A DNA stretch of 9,957 nucleotides from Burkholderiales bacterium (GCA_947450745.1 CANFYD010000096.1:1-9957); one strand, 5' to 3'. Positions 1 to 7,787 are shown, counted from the stretch's first letter. Notes: generated from the letters alone by a model not told the origin. Translations and numbers: made by a program.

Positions 1-105
1 GGCGGCGGCGGTGGTGCGGTAGCGCCGTTCTGGGTGCTCGGCTTGGTGGTGGCAGCGGCTGCACTGCGGGGCGGGCGACGGGAGCAAGATCGGGCGCAAC
101 ACTGA
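1..105 (+). CDS. C-terminal end of a protein with a GlyGly-CTERM-like sorting tail (partial)
   Basis: Frame 1 is open from the window edge to a TGA at 103-105 and gives 34 residues. They have the three-part look of a C-terminal sorting signal: five glycines, a hydrophobic stretch (AVAPFWVLGLVVAAAAL), then a basic cluster (RGGRR) and a short polar tail (EQDRAQH). This resembles GlyGly-CTERM tails. In that family, known from general knowledge, the tail is cleaved by a rhomboid-type protease (rhombosortase) and sits on exported proteins, often secreted hydrolases. The catalytic part lies outside the window, so the product cannot be named. The gene points toward the minus-strand cluster (convergent) and is probably unrelated to it. 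The alternative is a plain C-terminal membrane anchor. No start codon is visible; the reading rests on the open frame and the tail's composition. Confidence 0.6.
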   Translation, partial: GGGGGAVAPFWVLGLVVAAAALRGGRREQDRAQH

Positions 106-263
106 AGCGCCGCTAAACACTTGCATCTCGTCAAATCGCTGTCACAAAGCGTCGGCACAATAGCGTCATTCGAAGCGGAAACCGGCTGCAAATTGGGCAG
201 AGTACTGGAACCCGTCACCAGCGCCTAGAACCCGAGTAACCGTCGCCTTCACAGGTGTCCGGA

Positions 264-305
264 AGCAAAAAAGGCCGCCTCCGTTCAGGACGTGGCCTTG
301 TTGCT
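264..305 (-). terminator. Rho-independent terminator closing the minus-strand cluster
   Basis: On the minus strand a hairpin forms between AAGGCC (299-294) and GGCCTT (276-271), with a 17-base loop. The RNA then runs into six U residues (272-267). An outer pair, AGCAA (305-301) with TTGCT (268-264), can extend the stem past a small internal bulge. It lies 42 bases past the TAA of the last gene, where an operon terminator is expected. The plus-strand reading is also T-rich after the stem (TTGTTGCTTTTG), so it may also stop the convergent gene that ends at 105. Confidence 0.85.
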
Positions 306-346
306 TTTGTGGCGCTCGCTTTGCACAAGCAAGGCGCTCGGCTGCC

Positions 347-1384
347 TTACAGCGGCGTCACCGTCACATTGACTTGCAGCGCTTGCTTGCCGCCGCCGAG
401 CACCAGGCCGCGCATCGGTGTCACGTCGCTGAAGTCGCGGCCCCAGCCGAGCGTGATGTGCTCGCCCTGCACCAGGCAACGGTTGGTCGGGTCGAAGTCC
501 ACCCAGCCGCGCAGCGGGCAAAAGACCGCCACCCAGGCGTGCGAGGCGTCGGCACCGATCATGCGCGGCTGCCCCTCTTTCGGGTGCGTCAGGATGTAGC
601 CGCTCAGGTAGCGCGCGGGCAGACCCAAACAGCGCAAGCAGCCGATCATCAATTGGGCAAAGTCCTGGCAGACACCGCGCCGGCCGATCAACACCTGCTC
701 CAGCGGCGTGGAAATGTCGGTCGCCTCGGCGTCGAACTCGAAGTCGTCAAAAATGCGCTGCGTCAGGTGATAGGCCGCCTCCAGCAGCGGCCGCCCCGGC
801 GTGAAGCTCTGCCGGGCGTAGTGCTCCAGCGCGCTGCTGAAGGTGACGTGGGGCGAGGCGTACAGATAGCGCAGCGCCTCCAGCGTGGCCCCGCTGCGGT
901 TTTTCTGCACATGCTCGCGCACGCTTTCCCAGGCGCGCAGGTCGGCCGTCTGCGCCACCGCCTGCAACCGCTGCGGCGCTTGCGTCAGCTCGGCCACGCT
1001 CAGCCGCGGCGTCAGCGTGACGATGGATTCGGCATGCACCAGCAACTCTTTGTGCGGCGCCATGATGGCGATCTGGCGGGTGCGGTTGCCGAAGTAGTCG
1101 ATGCCGTTGCTGCCGTCATGCTCGGCCGGATTGACCCAGATCTGATGCGACTCGGTTTGCTGATGCGCAAACGAGCGCGGCGTCAGGTGCAGCAATTGCT
1201 GCGACAGCGTGACCAGGCTCTGGTAGTTGTAGCGGGTCTCATGCACCACGCGGTAGCGCAATCGACCGCTTGGCTGGGCGCTACCGGTGGCTGTCGCCGC
1301 GGAGGCAGCAGGAACAGCAACAGCGGCAACTGCATGAACAACAGGCACGGCAGTCGCCGGCGATACGGCAGGAGTGGGCGTCAT
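347..1384 (-). CDS. Transglutaminase-like cysteine peptidase family protein (Transglut_N plus Transglut_core)
   Basis: 345 residues. Residues 41-125 match the N-terminal beta domain of bacterial transglutaminase-like proteins (RLRYRVVHETRYNY, then LHLTPR and FGNRTRQI). The core domain at about 200-305 holds an apparently complete catalytic triad: Cys239 in RRGVCQDFAQL, His282 in DASHAWVAVF and Asp298 in WVDFDPTNR. Members of this fold hydrolyse or transfer amide bonds; the substrate here is unknown. No signal peptide or membrane segment is convincing, so it is probably cytoplasmic. The first 40 residues are a low-complexity Ala/Val/Pro/Thr extension not usual in the family. The ATG is nevertheless favoured because it overlaps the TGA of the ATP-grasp/alpha-E fusion gene by four bases (ATGA), with GGAG about 11 bases upstream, implying translational coupling. 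The gene is the last of the cluster and is followed by a terminator. Family assignment is strong; the function is inferred. Confidence 0.93.
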   Translation of the reverse strand: MTPTPAVSPATAVPVVHAVAAVAVPAASAATATGSAQPSGRLRYRVVHETRYNYQSLVTLSQQLLHLTPRSFAHQQTESHQIWVNPAEHDGSNGIDYFGNRTRQIAIMAPHKELLVHAESIVTLTPRLSVAELTQAPQRLQAVAQTADLRAWESVREHVQKNRSGATLEALRYLYASPHVTFSSALEHYARQSFTPGRPLLEAAYHLTQRIFDDFEFDAEATDISTPLEQVLIGRRGVCQDFAQLMIGCLRCLGLPARYLSGYILTHPKEGQPRMIGADASHAWVAVFCPLRGWVDFDPTNRCLVQGEHITLGWGRDFSDVTPMRGLVLGGGKQALQVNVTVTPL

Positions 1385-4170
1385 CTTGCTGCGCTCCGCT
1401 CGCCGGTGTAGCTGAAGAATTGCACGCTGATCTGCTCGGACATCGCTTCGCTGGCGCGCCGGGTGCGCCCCAGCAACTCGATCAGCCGCGCATTGCCACC
1501 AAAAAGATTGGTCTCCGGTGCCAGCGCCAAAAATTCAGCTTGGCAAGCCGCCAAACCCTGGCTGCCAAGGTCGTGCTCGTTCATGGCCATTTTCTGCAGC
1601 CCACTCAAAATGCCGTCGAGCTGAAACAGCACCGAGCGAGGGTTGCTGTCGTCGAGGATCAGCAGGTCGAGCACCGGCAGCCATTCAGGCTGAGCGCGGT
1701 AACGCGAGCGGTAAGTGACGATGCTGTCCGCCAACTCCAGCAGCCAATCCAGGTCGCCGTTGATGTCCATCGCCAGCGCGTTCTGCAACAGCACGCACAG
1801 GTATTGCAGCCGCTCCAGCCGGCGGCCCAGCGACAGAAAGCGCCAACCGAGGTCGCGCGTCATGCCGTCCAGCGCAAAGCCGGCAATCGTCATCGACGCC
1901 GCTGCCGCGTCGTCGAGCAACTCCATCGCCTCGGCTTGGGTCAACAAACGCTGGCTGGCGCCCGTATGCGGTTGGACCAAGCGATTCAGGGCTCGCCAGT
2001 TGTCCAGCGACAAGCGCTCGCGCAGTTGGCTGGCACTTTGGAACAGCTGCTGCTGCTGGCTGGCCAAGCCCGGCACGTCGGTGCACACGACCGACAACAG
2101 CAAGGCGGCTTCGATCTGAGCATCGTTGAGCAGCAACGGGGCTGGCAGGGCAAAGCGCGGCGATAACGGGGGCGCAGGCGCGGGAGCAAGAACAGGTGCC
2201 GTGACCGGCGGGGCAACCAGTGGCCGCACGCGACCGGGAACTTGGGTCTGGGTTTGAGCCTGCGCCTGAGCCTGCGCTTGCCCTGCGGTCAGCGGCGGCA
2301 GGGCCAGCGCCGCCAAACCGACCACCGGACCAGCCCCAACAACTGGCATGGCCGGCAGTGCCACGGCGGGCTTGACTGCCGCCCGATCGGGCAACGGTTT
2401 GTTCAGCGCAGCGGGTGGCAAGTCCTTGCCGTCAAACAAGTGGAAATGCTCGCACAGCGACTTCACCGTCGACCAGGCGGCCATGTGGGACGCCGGACGG
2501 GCGTTGAAAAGGAAGTTCAGGCTGACGCGGGTCAGGCGGGCGGTGTTGTCGCTGCGCTCGGAGTTGCGGCCGAACCAGAACAGGTTCTCGGCCGCGCGGC
2601 TCGACACATGGGTGTCGTCGCGGACCAGGTCGGCCGAGGTGGTGGTGCGGGTCAGCGGTTTGTGCGCCTCCACCGGCACATCGGCGCGCGCCTGCACCCA
2701 GGTGTCCTGGCTGCCGCCGCCGCGCTGCATCGCGATGATGCGGGTGTCGGGTCCGGTGGCCACGCGCGCCAGGCCGCCCGGCATCACTACAAACCCTTCC
2801 GCTGTGGCGCAGGCGTACACGCGCAAACCCATCGCGCTGCCGCCAAGGCCGATCGACGTCTCACGCCGCCAAACCGGCACTTGGGACAGCTGCACCAATT
2901 CTTGCGCCACAAAATCGGCCGGACGAGCCCGCATCTTGGCAATGAAGGCGGTGCGTGCAGCGCCGGCCAGGTCTCGGCCAAACACAGTGAACTGGCCGCC
3001 CTGCTTGAAGCTGGGCTTGATGACCAGGCGGTCCAATTTGGCGATCACCAGTTCCAGCGCGGCCGGCTCGCCGCACCACCAGGTCGCCACCGACGGCATC
3101 TTCAGCGGTGCGCCCAGCATGCGTTCGGACAAGGCGGGCAAGTAGCCGAGCAAGGCCCCGGACTCCAGCAAATTGGAGCCCAGGCTGTTGGCCACCAGCA
3201 CATTGCCACGGCGTGCCGCTTCGGTCAGCCCGGCCACGCCCAGGGCCGAGTCGGTGCGCAGTTCCAGCGGGTCGCAATAGTCGTCATCGACACGCCGCAA
3301 GATCACATGCACGCGTTGCAGGCCGGACAGCGTCTTGTGCCAGACCAGCCCGTTGCGCACCGTCAGGTCGCTGCCCTCGACCAGCGGCAAGCCCAGGTGC
3401 CGGGCCAGATAGGCCTGCTCGTAATAGGTTTCGTTGTAAGTGCCGGGCGTCAGCAGCACGACCAGCGGCGGCTCGCCCGGACGCAGCGGCACACCGCCAC
3501 TGGTGGAGACCTCGTGGCCCCACTGGTTGAGGCTGTCGCGCATGGTCTCGAAAAAGCCGCTCAGCGGTTGCACATTCAGGTCGCGCAGCATGTCGGGGAA
3601 GGTGCGCGCAATGACGGCACGGTTCTCCAGCGCATAGCCGGCACCGCTGGGCGCTTGCGTGCGGTCGGACACCACCCACCAGCGCCCGCTCGGCGCACGG
3701 GCCAGGTCGACCGCGTAAAAGTGCAGCGCAATGCCGTCGCGGTGGCGGATGCCGTGGCAGGGGCGCAAGAAGCCGGAATTGCCGTGGATCAGCGTCGGCG
3801 GCAACAGCCCTTGCTGCAGCAGCGTCTGCTCGCCGTACACATCCAGCAGGATCTGATTCAGCAAGGTGGCCCGCTGGCACACCGCAGCCTCGATGCCGGC
3901 CCATTCCTGCGCCGGCAGGATCAGCGGCATCACATTCAAGTCCCAGGGCCGCTGCATGCCCTTGGCGTCGCTGTAGACGTTGTAGGTGACGCCGTTTTCG
4001 CGCACCTGGCGCTGCACCGCTTCGTCGCGGTCCCGCATGACGGCGGGCGCCTCGCGCGCCAGCGCCGTCAACATGGCACGCCAATGCGGCCGGGGCTGCC
4101 CGGACGCATCCAGCATTTCATCAAAACGATCAGTGGCTGCGGGATAGCCGGCGAGTAGTCGAGCAGGCAA
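1381..4170 (-). CDS. Fused circularly permuted ATP-grasp ligase and alpha-E protein (DUF404/DUF407-DUF403)
   Basis: 929 residues. About 1-500 is a circularly permuted ATP-grasp domain: FDEMLDASGQPRPHW near 16-30, LTPGTYNETYYEQAYLARHL at 240-259, RRVDDDYCDP at 292-301, a lysine-glycine segment LVIKPSFKQGGQ at 382-393, PGGLARVA at 464-471 and RGGGSQDTWV at 483-492. ATP-grasp enzymes join a carboxylate to an amine through an acyl-phosphate; this family is a predicted peptide ligase of unknown substrate. About 518-925 is alpha-E, a helical domain with the motif AAENLFWFGRNSERSDNTARL (526-546), a second copy-like motif GWRFLSLGRRLERLQYL (775-791) and SNPRSVLFQL (842-851). A Pro/Ala/Gln-rich stretch of about 95 residues interrupts alpha-E. 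The start is a TTG: the frame has no ATG or GTG between it and the stop at 4207-4209, and the next ATG (4116) would remove conserved N-terminal sequence. The ribosome site is weak. The gene follows the DUF2126 gene after 123 bases and is coupled to the next gene by ATGA. Confidence 0.93.
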   Translation of the reverse strand: MPARLLAGYPAATDRFDEMLDASGQPRPHWRAMLTALAREAPAVMRDRDEAVQRQVRENGVTYNVYSDAKGMQRPWDLNVMPLILPAQEWAGIEAAVCQRATLLNQILLDVYGEQTLLQQGLLPPTLIHGNSGFLRPCHGIRHRDGIALHFYAVDLARAPSGRWWVVSDRTQAPSGAGYALENRAVIARTFPDMLRDLNVQPLSGFFETMRDSLNQWGHEVSTSGGVPLRPGEPPLVVLLTPGTYNETYYEQAYLARHLGLPLVEGSDLTVRNGLVWHKTLSGLQRVHVILRRVDDDYCDPLELRTDSALGVAGLTEAARRGNVLVANSLGSNLLESGALLGYLPALSERMLGAPLKMPSVATWWCGEPAALELVIAKLDRLVIKPSFKQGGQFTVFGRDLAGAARTAFIAKMRARPADFVAQELVQLSQVPVWRRETSIGLGGSAMGLRVYACATAEGFVVMPGGLARVATGPDTRIIAMQRGGGSQDTWVQARADVPVEAHKPLTRTTTSADLVRDDTHVSSRAAENLFWFGRNSERSDNTARLTRVSLNFLFNARPASHMAAWSTVKSLCEHFHLFDGKDLPPAALNKPLPDRAAVKPAVALPAMPVVGAGPVVGLAALALPPLTAGQAQAQAQAQTQTQVPGRVRPLVAPPVTAPVLAPAPAPPLSPRFALPAPLLLNDAQIEAALLLSVVCTDVPGLASQQQQLFQSASQLRERLSLDNWRALNRLVQPHTGASQRLLTQAEAMELLDDAAAASMTIAGFALDGMTRDLGWRFLSLGRRLERLQYLCVLLQNALAMDINGDLDWLLELADSIVTYRSRYRAQPEWLPVLDLLILDDSNPRSVLFQLDGILSGLQKMAMNEHDLGSQGLAACQAEFLALAPETNLFGGNARLIELLGRTRRASEAMSEQISVQFFSYTGERSAAR
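2255..2278. repeat. 12-bp tandem repeat inside the ATP-grasp/alpha-E gene
   Basis: Two copies of TGAGCCTGCGCY stand head to tail, with degenerate related units on either side. On the coding (minus) strand they give alternating Gln and Ala, forming the run QAQAQAQAQTQTQ at residues 631-643. This lies in the low-complexity linker that splits the alpha-E domain. The repeat length keeps the frame, so slippage would lengthen or shorten the linker without a frameshift. Confidence 0.75.
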
Positions 4171-4252
4171 GGTCGGAACTCTTGTTCGGGGGTGAAGGGT
4201 CGGCGATTATCTACGCTCCGCTCAGGCTTGTGCGACAGGCAGCATTGAAGGG

Positions 4253-4286
4253 CATGAAGAGGCCCAATTTGCAGGCCTCATTCATG
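4253..4286. other. 12-bp inverted repeat (hairpin) between the DUF2126 gene and the ATP-grasp/alpha-E gene
   Basis: CATGAAGAGGCC (4253-4264) pairs with GGCCTC (4274-4279) and TTCATG (4281-4286). Only the A at 4280 bulges out, and the loop is nine bases (4265-4273). The hairpin begins just 7 bases past the upstream gene's stop codon (minus strand). It is not followed by a U-run on either strand, so it is not a classic intrinsic terminator. It could lower read-through, protect the upstream mRNA end or set unequal expression of the two modules; that is inference. Confidence 0.6.
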
Positions 4287-4293
4287 CGTTAGT

Positions 4294-7200
4294 TCACATC
4301 GGCTGCCAGCGCAGATCCAGCGTCATCGGGAAGCTCGGGTTGAGGTCTTCCTTGAACACCTGCATCGGGCCGGGCGTGTGGCCATGTGGCCAGAAGCGGG
4401 CAAAGCGGCGCGCTTCTGCCGCGTTGGCGTTGACCGGTGAATGCTCCTCGCTGCGACCGCCCGGGTGGACGACGTGATAGGTGCAGCCGCCAATCGCACG
4501 GCCGCTCCAGGTGTCGACCAGATCGAAGGTCAGCGGGGCCTGGATCGCAATCGTCGGGTGCAGCGCTGACCACGGGCTCCAAGCGCGGAAACGCACACCG
4601 GCCACGTATTCGCCCGGAATGCCGGTCGGGTGCAGCGGCAACCGGCGGCCGTTGCAGGTGATCACGTGGCGGCCATCGGTCAGGCCGCGCACCAGCATCT
4701 GCATGCGCTCGACCGAGGAGTCGACGTAGCGAGCAGTGCCGCCTGCGGCCATTTCCTCGCCCAGCACATTCCAGGGCTCGATGGCCTGGCGCAACTCCAT
4801 CTCCACACCCTCATAGACGACGGTGCCGAAACGGGGGAAGCGGAACTCGATGAAGGGGTCGAACCAGTGGTCCTCGAACGGATAGCCGGCGGCACGCAGG
4901 TCGCGCGCCACGTCGCGCATGTCTTGCGCCACAAAGTGCGGCAGCATCCAGCGGTCATGCAGGGCCGTGCCCCAATGCACCAGCTTGGCGGAATAAGGCT
5001 GTTGCCAGAAGCGCGCCACCAGCGCGCGCAGCAGCAGCATCTGCAGCAAGCTCATGCGCTCATGCGGCGGCATCTCGAAAGCGCGGAACTCGACCAGCCC
5101 GAGCCGGCCGGTCGGGCCGTCGGGTGAATACAGCTTGTCGATCGAGAATTCCGAACGGTGAGTGTTGCCGGTCAAGTCCACCAGCAGGTTGCGCAGCAAG
5201 CGGTCGACCATCCAGGGCTTGTCGCCCGGCATCATCGTCGGCAAGACCTTGTCCATCTGCTGGAAGGCAATCGCCAACTCGTACAAGTTGTCGTCACGCG
5301 CTTCGTCGACACGCGGCGCCTGGCTGGTCGGGCCGATGAAGGTGCCGGAGAACAAATAGGACAGCGCCGGATGGTTCTGCCAATAAGTGATCAGGCTCTT
5401 CAGCAGGTCGGGCCGGCGCAGCATCGGGCTGTCTTCGGCGGTGGCTCCGCCCAGCGTGGCATGGTTGCCGCCGCCCGTTCCCGTGTGGCGGCCGTCCACC
5501 ATGAACTTCTCGGTGCCCAGCCGCGTCAGACGCGCCTCCTGGTAGAGCGTGGACATCGTGTAGACCAGCTCATTCCAGCTCGCCGACGGATGGACGTTGA
5601 CCTCGATCACGCCCGGGTCCGGGGTGACGCTAAGCAACTTGATGCGCGGGTCGCGTGGTGGGCCGTAGCCTTCGATCCAGAGCTTCAGTTGCAGCTTGGC
5701 TGCCGTTGCCTCGACCGCCGTCACTAGCGCCAGATAGTCCTCGATGCGCTTCAGCGGCGGCATGAAGACATGCAGACGGCCGCTGCGCACTTGCACGCAC
5801 AACGCGGTGTGGATGACATCGCGCGGCGCGGGCTTCAGGTTGCGGGCCGCAGCAGTGTTGGCGGCTGCGGTGGCGGCTGCGGTGGCGGCTGTCATCGGCT
5901 CGGTGCTTGCATGGGAGGCACCAGCACCGCTCTGCCCCAGCGTGGCACGCGCCATCCGTTTGGCCGCTGCCAGCGCCGCACGCGGGCCGCGCAAGGCACG
6001 GCTTTTCTTGTCGCCCTTGGCAGCCTTCAGCAGCAAGGTGGCCTTGGCCTCTTGCTGAACGGCGGACAGCGTGCGGCGCGGCGCAAAGGGATCGACGTCG
6101 AACGACGCTTCCATGTCGGCCGGCAAGACCCACGGCAGCGTATTCAGCGGCAGCCGCAAGCCCATCGGCGAGTCGCCCTCGCTCAGGTACAGATGCTCGC
6201 GCTTGAGCGGCCAGACCGAGCTGCGCCAAGCGGTGCCCAGCATCACGTTCGGGTCGAACTCGGTCGGGGCCAGCGGCAGTACAAAGCCCACCACTTCGCC
6301 CAGCCCGGTCTCCAGCAGACGCGCCAAGCGGCGGCGCTCTTCCGAGTCGTCCATGTTGGCAAACAGCGGGTCGAGATTGAGCGGCAGCGCTTGCTCCACG
6401 CGGGCCTGCTGCAACACGTCCTCGAAAGCCGGGATCTCGCTCTGCAGCGGCAATCCCAGCGCGCCGACCAGCTCGGCAGCAAAACGCGCAGCCTCGTCGC
6501 TGCCATAGCCGTCGGGCTTGCTTTCATCCGCGAACAGCGTGGCGTCGCGCCACATCGGCTGGCCATCGATGCGCCAGTAGATGTTCAGCGCCCAGCGCGG
6601 CAGCGGCTCACCCGGATACCACTTGCCTTGGCCGTAGTGCAGCATGCCGCCGGGCGCAAAGTGGTTCTTCAGCCGGTGCATCAACTGCCCGGCCAACTCG
6701 CGCTTTTGCACGCCGTGGGCTTCGGTGTTCCATTGCGCGCCGTCCATGTCGTCGATGGACACAAAGGTCGGCTCGCCGCCCTGGGTCAGCCGCACGTCGT
6801 TGCGCTTCAGGTCGGCGTCGACTTGCTGGCCGAGCCGGTCGATCGCTTGCCAATCTTGCTCGGAATAGGGTTTGGTGACGCGCGGATCCTCGTGGATGCG
6901 GGTGATCGTCATCTCGTGGAAAAAGGTGACTTCAGCCTTGTCGGTGAAACCGCTGACCGGCGCGGCCGACGAGGGCATGGCCGTGCAGGCGAGCGGGATA
7001 TGGCCTTCGCTGGCCAGCATGCCGGAGGTCGGGTCCAGCCCGATCCAACCGGCACCGGGAATGTAGACCTCGGTCCAGGCGTGCAAGTCGGTGAAGTCCA
7101 CCGCCGTGCCGCTGGGGCCGTCAAGCGCTTCCTGGTCGGGCTTCAGCTGGATCAGGTAACCGGACACAAAGCGGGCCGCCAAGCCCAGCGAACGCATGAT

Positions 7201-7779
7201 CTGCACCAGCAGCCAAGCGCTGTCGCGGCAAGAACCGGAAGCGTTCAGCAGCGTTTCCTCGGGCGTCTGCACGCCCGGCTCCATGCGCAGCAAATAGGCG
7301 ATCTGACGCTGCAAACGCTGGTTCAGGGCGACCAGAAAGTCGTTCGTCAACATCGCGCTTTTCAGCAAGTCGCGGCGTGCAGACGCGACCCATTCGGTCA
7401 CCAACGGGCCGAGCGGGTCGGCCTGCAAATAGGCCCCCAGCTCCACCGCCAGTTGGGTCGGGTACTTGAACGGGAAATGCTCGGCGTACTTTTCGACAAA
7501 GAAGTCGAACGGGTTGATGACCGTCATGTCGGCCACCAGATCGACGGTGAACTCCAAGTGATCGGATTTTTCAGGGAAGACGAAACGGCCGATGTAATTG
7601 CCGTACGGGTCTTGCTGCCAGTTGATGAAATGCTCGTCCGGCTTGACCGTCAACGAGTAAGACAGGATCGGCGTGCGGGCATGCGGCGCCGGGCGCAAGC
7701 GCACCTCATGCGGCGACAGCGCGACCGGTTTGTCGTAGCGGTAGCTGGTGGTGTGGTGCAGCGCGACACGGATGGCCAT
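4294..7779 (-). CDS. Transglutaminase-like peptidase fused to putative amidoligase (DUF2126)
   Basis: 1161 residues from the preferred ATG at 7777-7779 (MAIRVALHHTTSYRYDKPV), the usual start of this family. The frame stays open upstream to an ATG at 7842, but those 21 residues look non-coding and an AGAGG lies 8 bases before the inner ATG. Residues 1-270 are a transglutaminase-like module with Cys184 (SGSCRDSAW), His233 (DLHAWTEVY) and Asp249 (WIGLDPTSG), so the triad appears complete. From about 320 to 1155 lies DUF2126, described by Pfam as a putative amidoligase and proposed to be glutamine-synthetase-like. Landmarks are LTQGGEPTFVSIDDMDGAQW (331-350), GQGKWYPGEPLPRW (383-396), EVNVHPSASWNELV (726-739), DGRHTGTGGGNHATLGG (762-778) and LVEFRAFEMPPHERM (895-909). 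An Ala/Thr-rich, partly basic insert of about 80 residues (570-650) interrupts the DUF2126 region. One polypeptide may thus both cleave and form amide bonds. No export signal is seen. The substrate is unknown. Confidence 0.94.
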   Translation of the reverse strand: MAIRVALHHTTSYRYDKPVALSPHEVRLRPAPHARTPILSYSLTVKPDEHFINWQQDPYGNYIGRFVFPEKSDHLEFTVDLVADMTVINPFDFFVEKYAEHFPFKYPTQLAVELGAYLQADPLGPLVTEWVASARRDLLKSAMLTNDFLVALNQRLQRQIAYLLRMEPGVQTPEETLLNASGSCRDSAWLLVQIMRSLGLAARFVSGYLIQLKPDQEALDGPSGTAVDFTDLHAWTEVYIPGAGWIGLDPTSGMLASEGHIPLACTAMPSSAAPVSGFTDKAEVTFFHEMTITRIHEDPRVTKPYSEQDWQAIDRLGQQVDADLKRNDVRLTQGGEPTFVSIDDMDGAQWNTEAHGVQKRELAGQLMHRLKNHFAPGGMLHYGQGKWYPGEPLPRWALNIYWRIDGQPMWRDATLFADESKPDGYGSDEAARFAAELVGALGLPLQSEIPAFEDVLQQARVEQALPLNLDPLFANMDDSEERRRLARLLETGLGEVVGFVLPLAPTEFDPNVMLGTAWRSSVWPLKREHLYLSEGDSPMGLRLPLNTLPWVLPADMEASFDVDPFAPRRTLSAVQQEAKATLLLKAAKGDKKSRALRGPRAALAAAKRMARATLGQSGAGASHASTEPMTAATAAATAAANTAAARNLKPAPRDVIHTALCVQVRSGRLHVFMPPLKRIEDYLALVTAVEATAAKLQLKLWIEGYGPPRDPRIKLLSVTPDPGVIEVNVHPSASWNELVYTMSTLYQEARLTRLGTEKFMVDGRHTGTGGGNHATLGGATAEDSPMLRRPDLLKSLITYWQNHPALSYLFSGTFIGPTSQAPRVDEARDDNLYELAIAFQQMDKVLPTMMPGDKPWMVDRLLRNLLVDLTGNTHRSEFSIDKLYSPDGPTGRLGLVEFRAFEMPPHERMSLLQMLLLRALVARFWQQPYSAKLVHWGTALHDRWMLPHFVAQDMRDVARDLRAAGYPFEDHWFDPFIEFRFPRFGTVVYEGVEMELRQAIEPWNVLGEEMAAGGTARYVDSSVERMQMLVRGLTDGRHVITCNGRRLPLHPTGIPGEYVAGVRFRAWSPWSALHPTIAIQAPLTFDLVDTWSGRAIGGCTYHVVHPGGRSEEHSPVNANAAEARRFARFWPHGHTPGPMQVFKEDLNPSFPMTLDLRWQPM
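5859..5891. repeat. 12-bp tandem repeat inside the DUF2126 gene
   Basis: TGGCGGCTGCGG occurs twice and is followed by nine bases of a third copy. On the coding strand it gives the Thr-Ala-Ala-Ala pattern in MTAATAAATAAANTAAA (about residues 629-645). It sits in the low-complexity insert, keeps the frame, and could change length by slippage. Confidence 0.8.
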
Positions 7780-7787
7780 TCGGATTG

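Noticed and set aside
139..165. Pho-box-like sequence CTGTCACAAAG followed by CACAATAG, with a possible small RNA running to the terminator at about 300
   Set aside because: Only the first half-site fits the PhoB consensus; the second (CGTCGGC) does not. The partial direct repeat CACAAAGCGTC / CACAATAGCGTC is imperfect, and no gene lies downstream on that strand. RNA-seq would be needed to revive it.
186..198. 13-base sequence CTGCAAATTGGGC shared by the left gap and (minus strand) the hairpin at 4262-4274
   Set aside because: In a window of this size, considering both strands, a few chance 13-base matches are expected. The flanking bases do not match further.
374..1411. Plus-strand open frame of 345 codons opposite the last peptidase gene
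   Set aside because: Antisense shadow; Arg/Gln/His-rich translation without domains.
2242..4158. Long plus-strand open frame of 638 codons opposite the ATP-grasp/alpha-E gene
   Set aside because: It mirrors the codon structure of the real minus-strand gene. The translation is Arg/Gln/His/Ala-rich with no recognisable domain, as expected for antisense frames in GC-rich DNA. The minus-strand product has clear family motifs.
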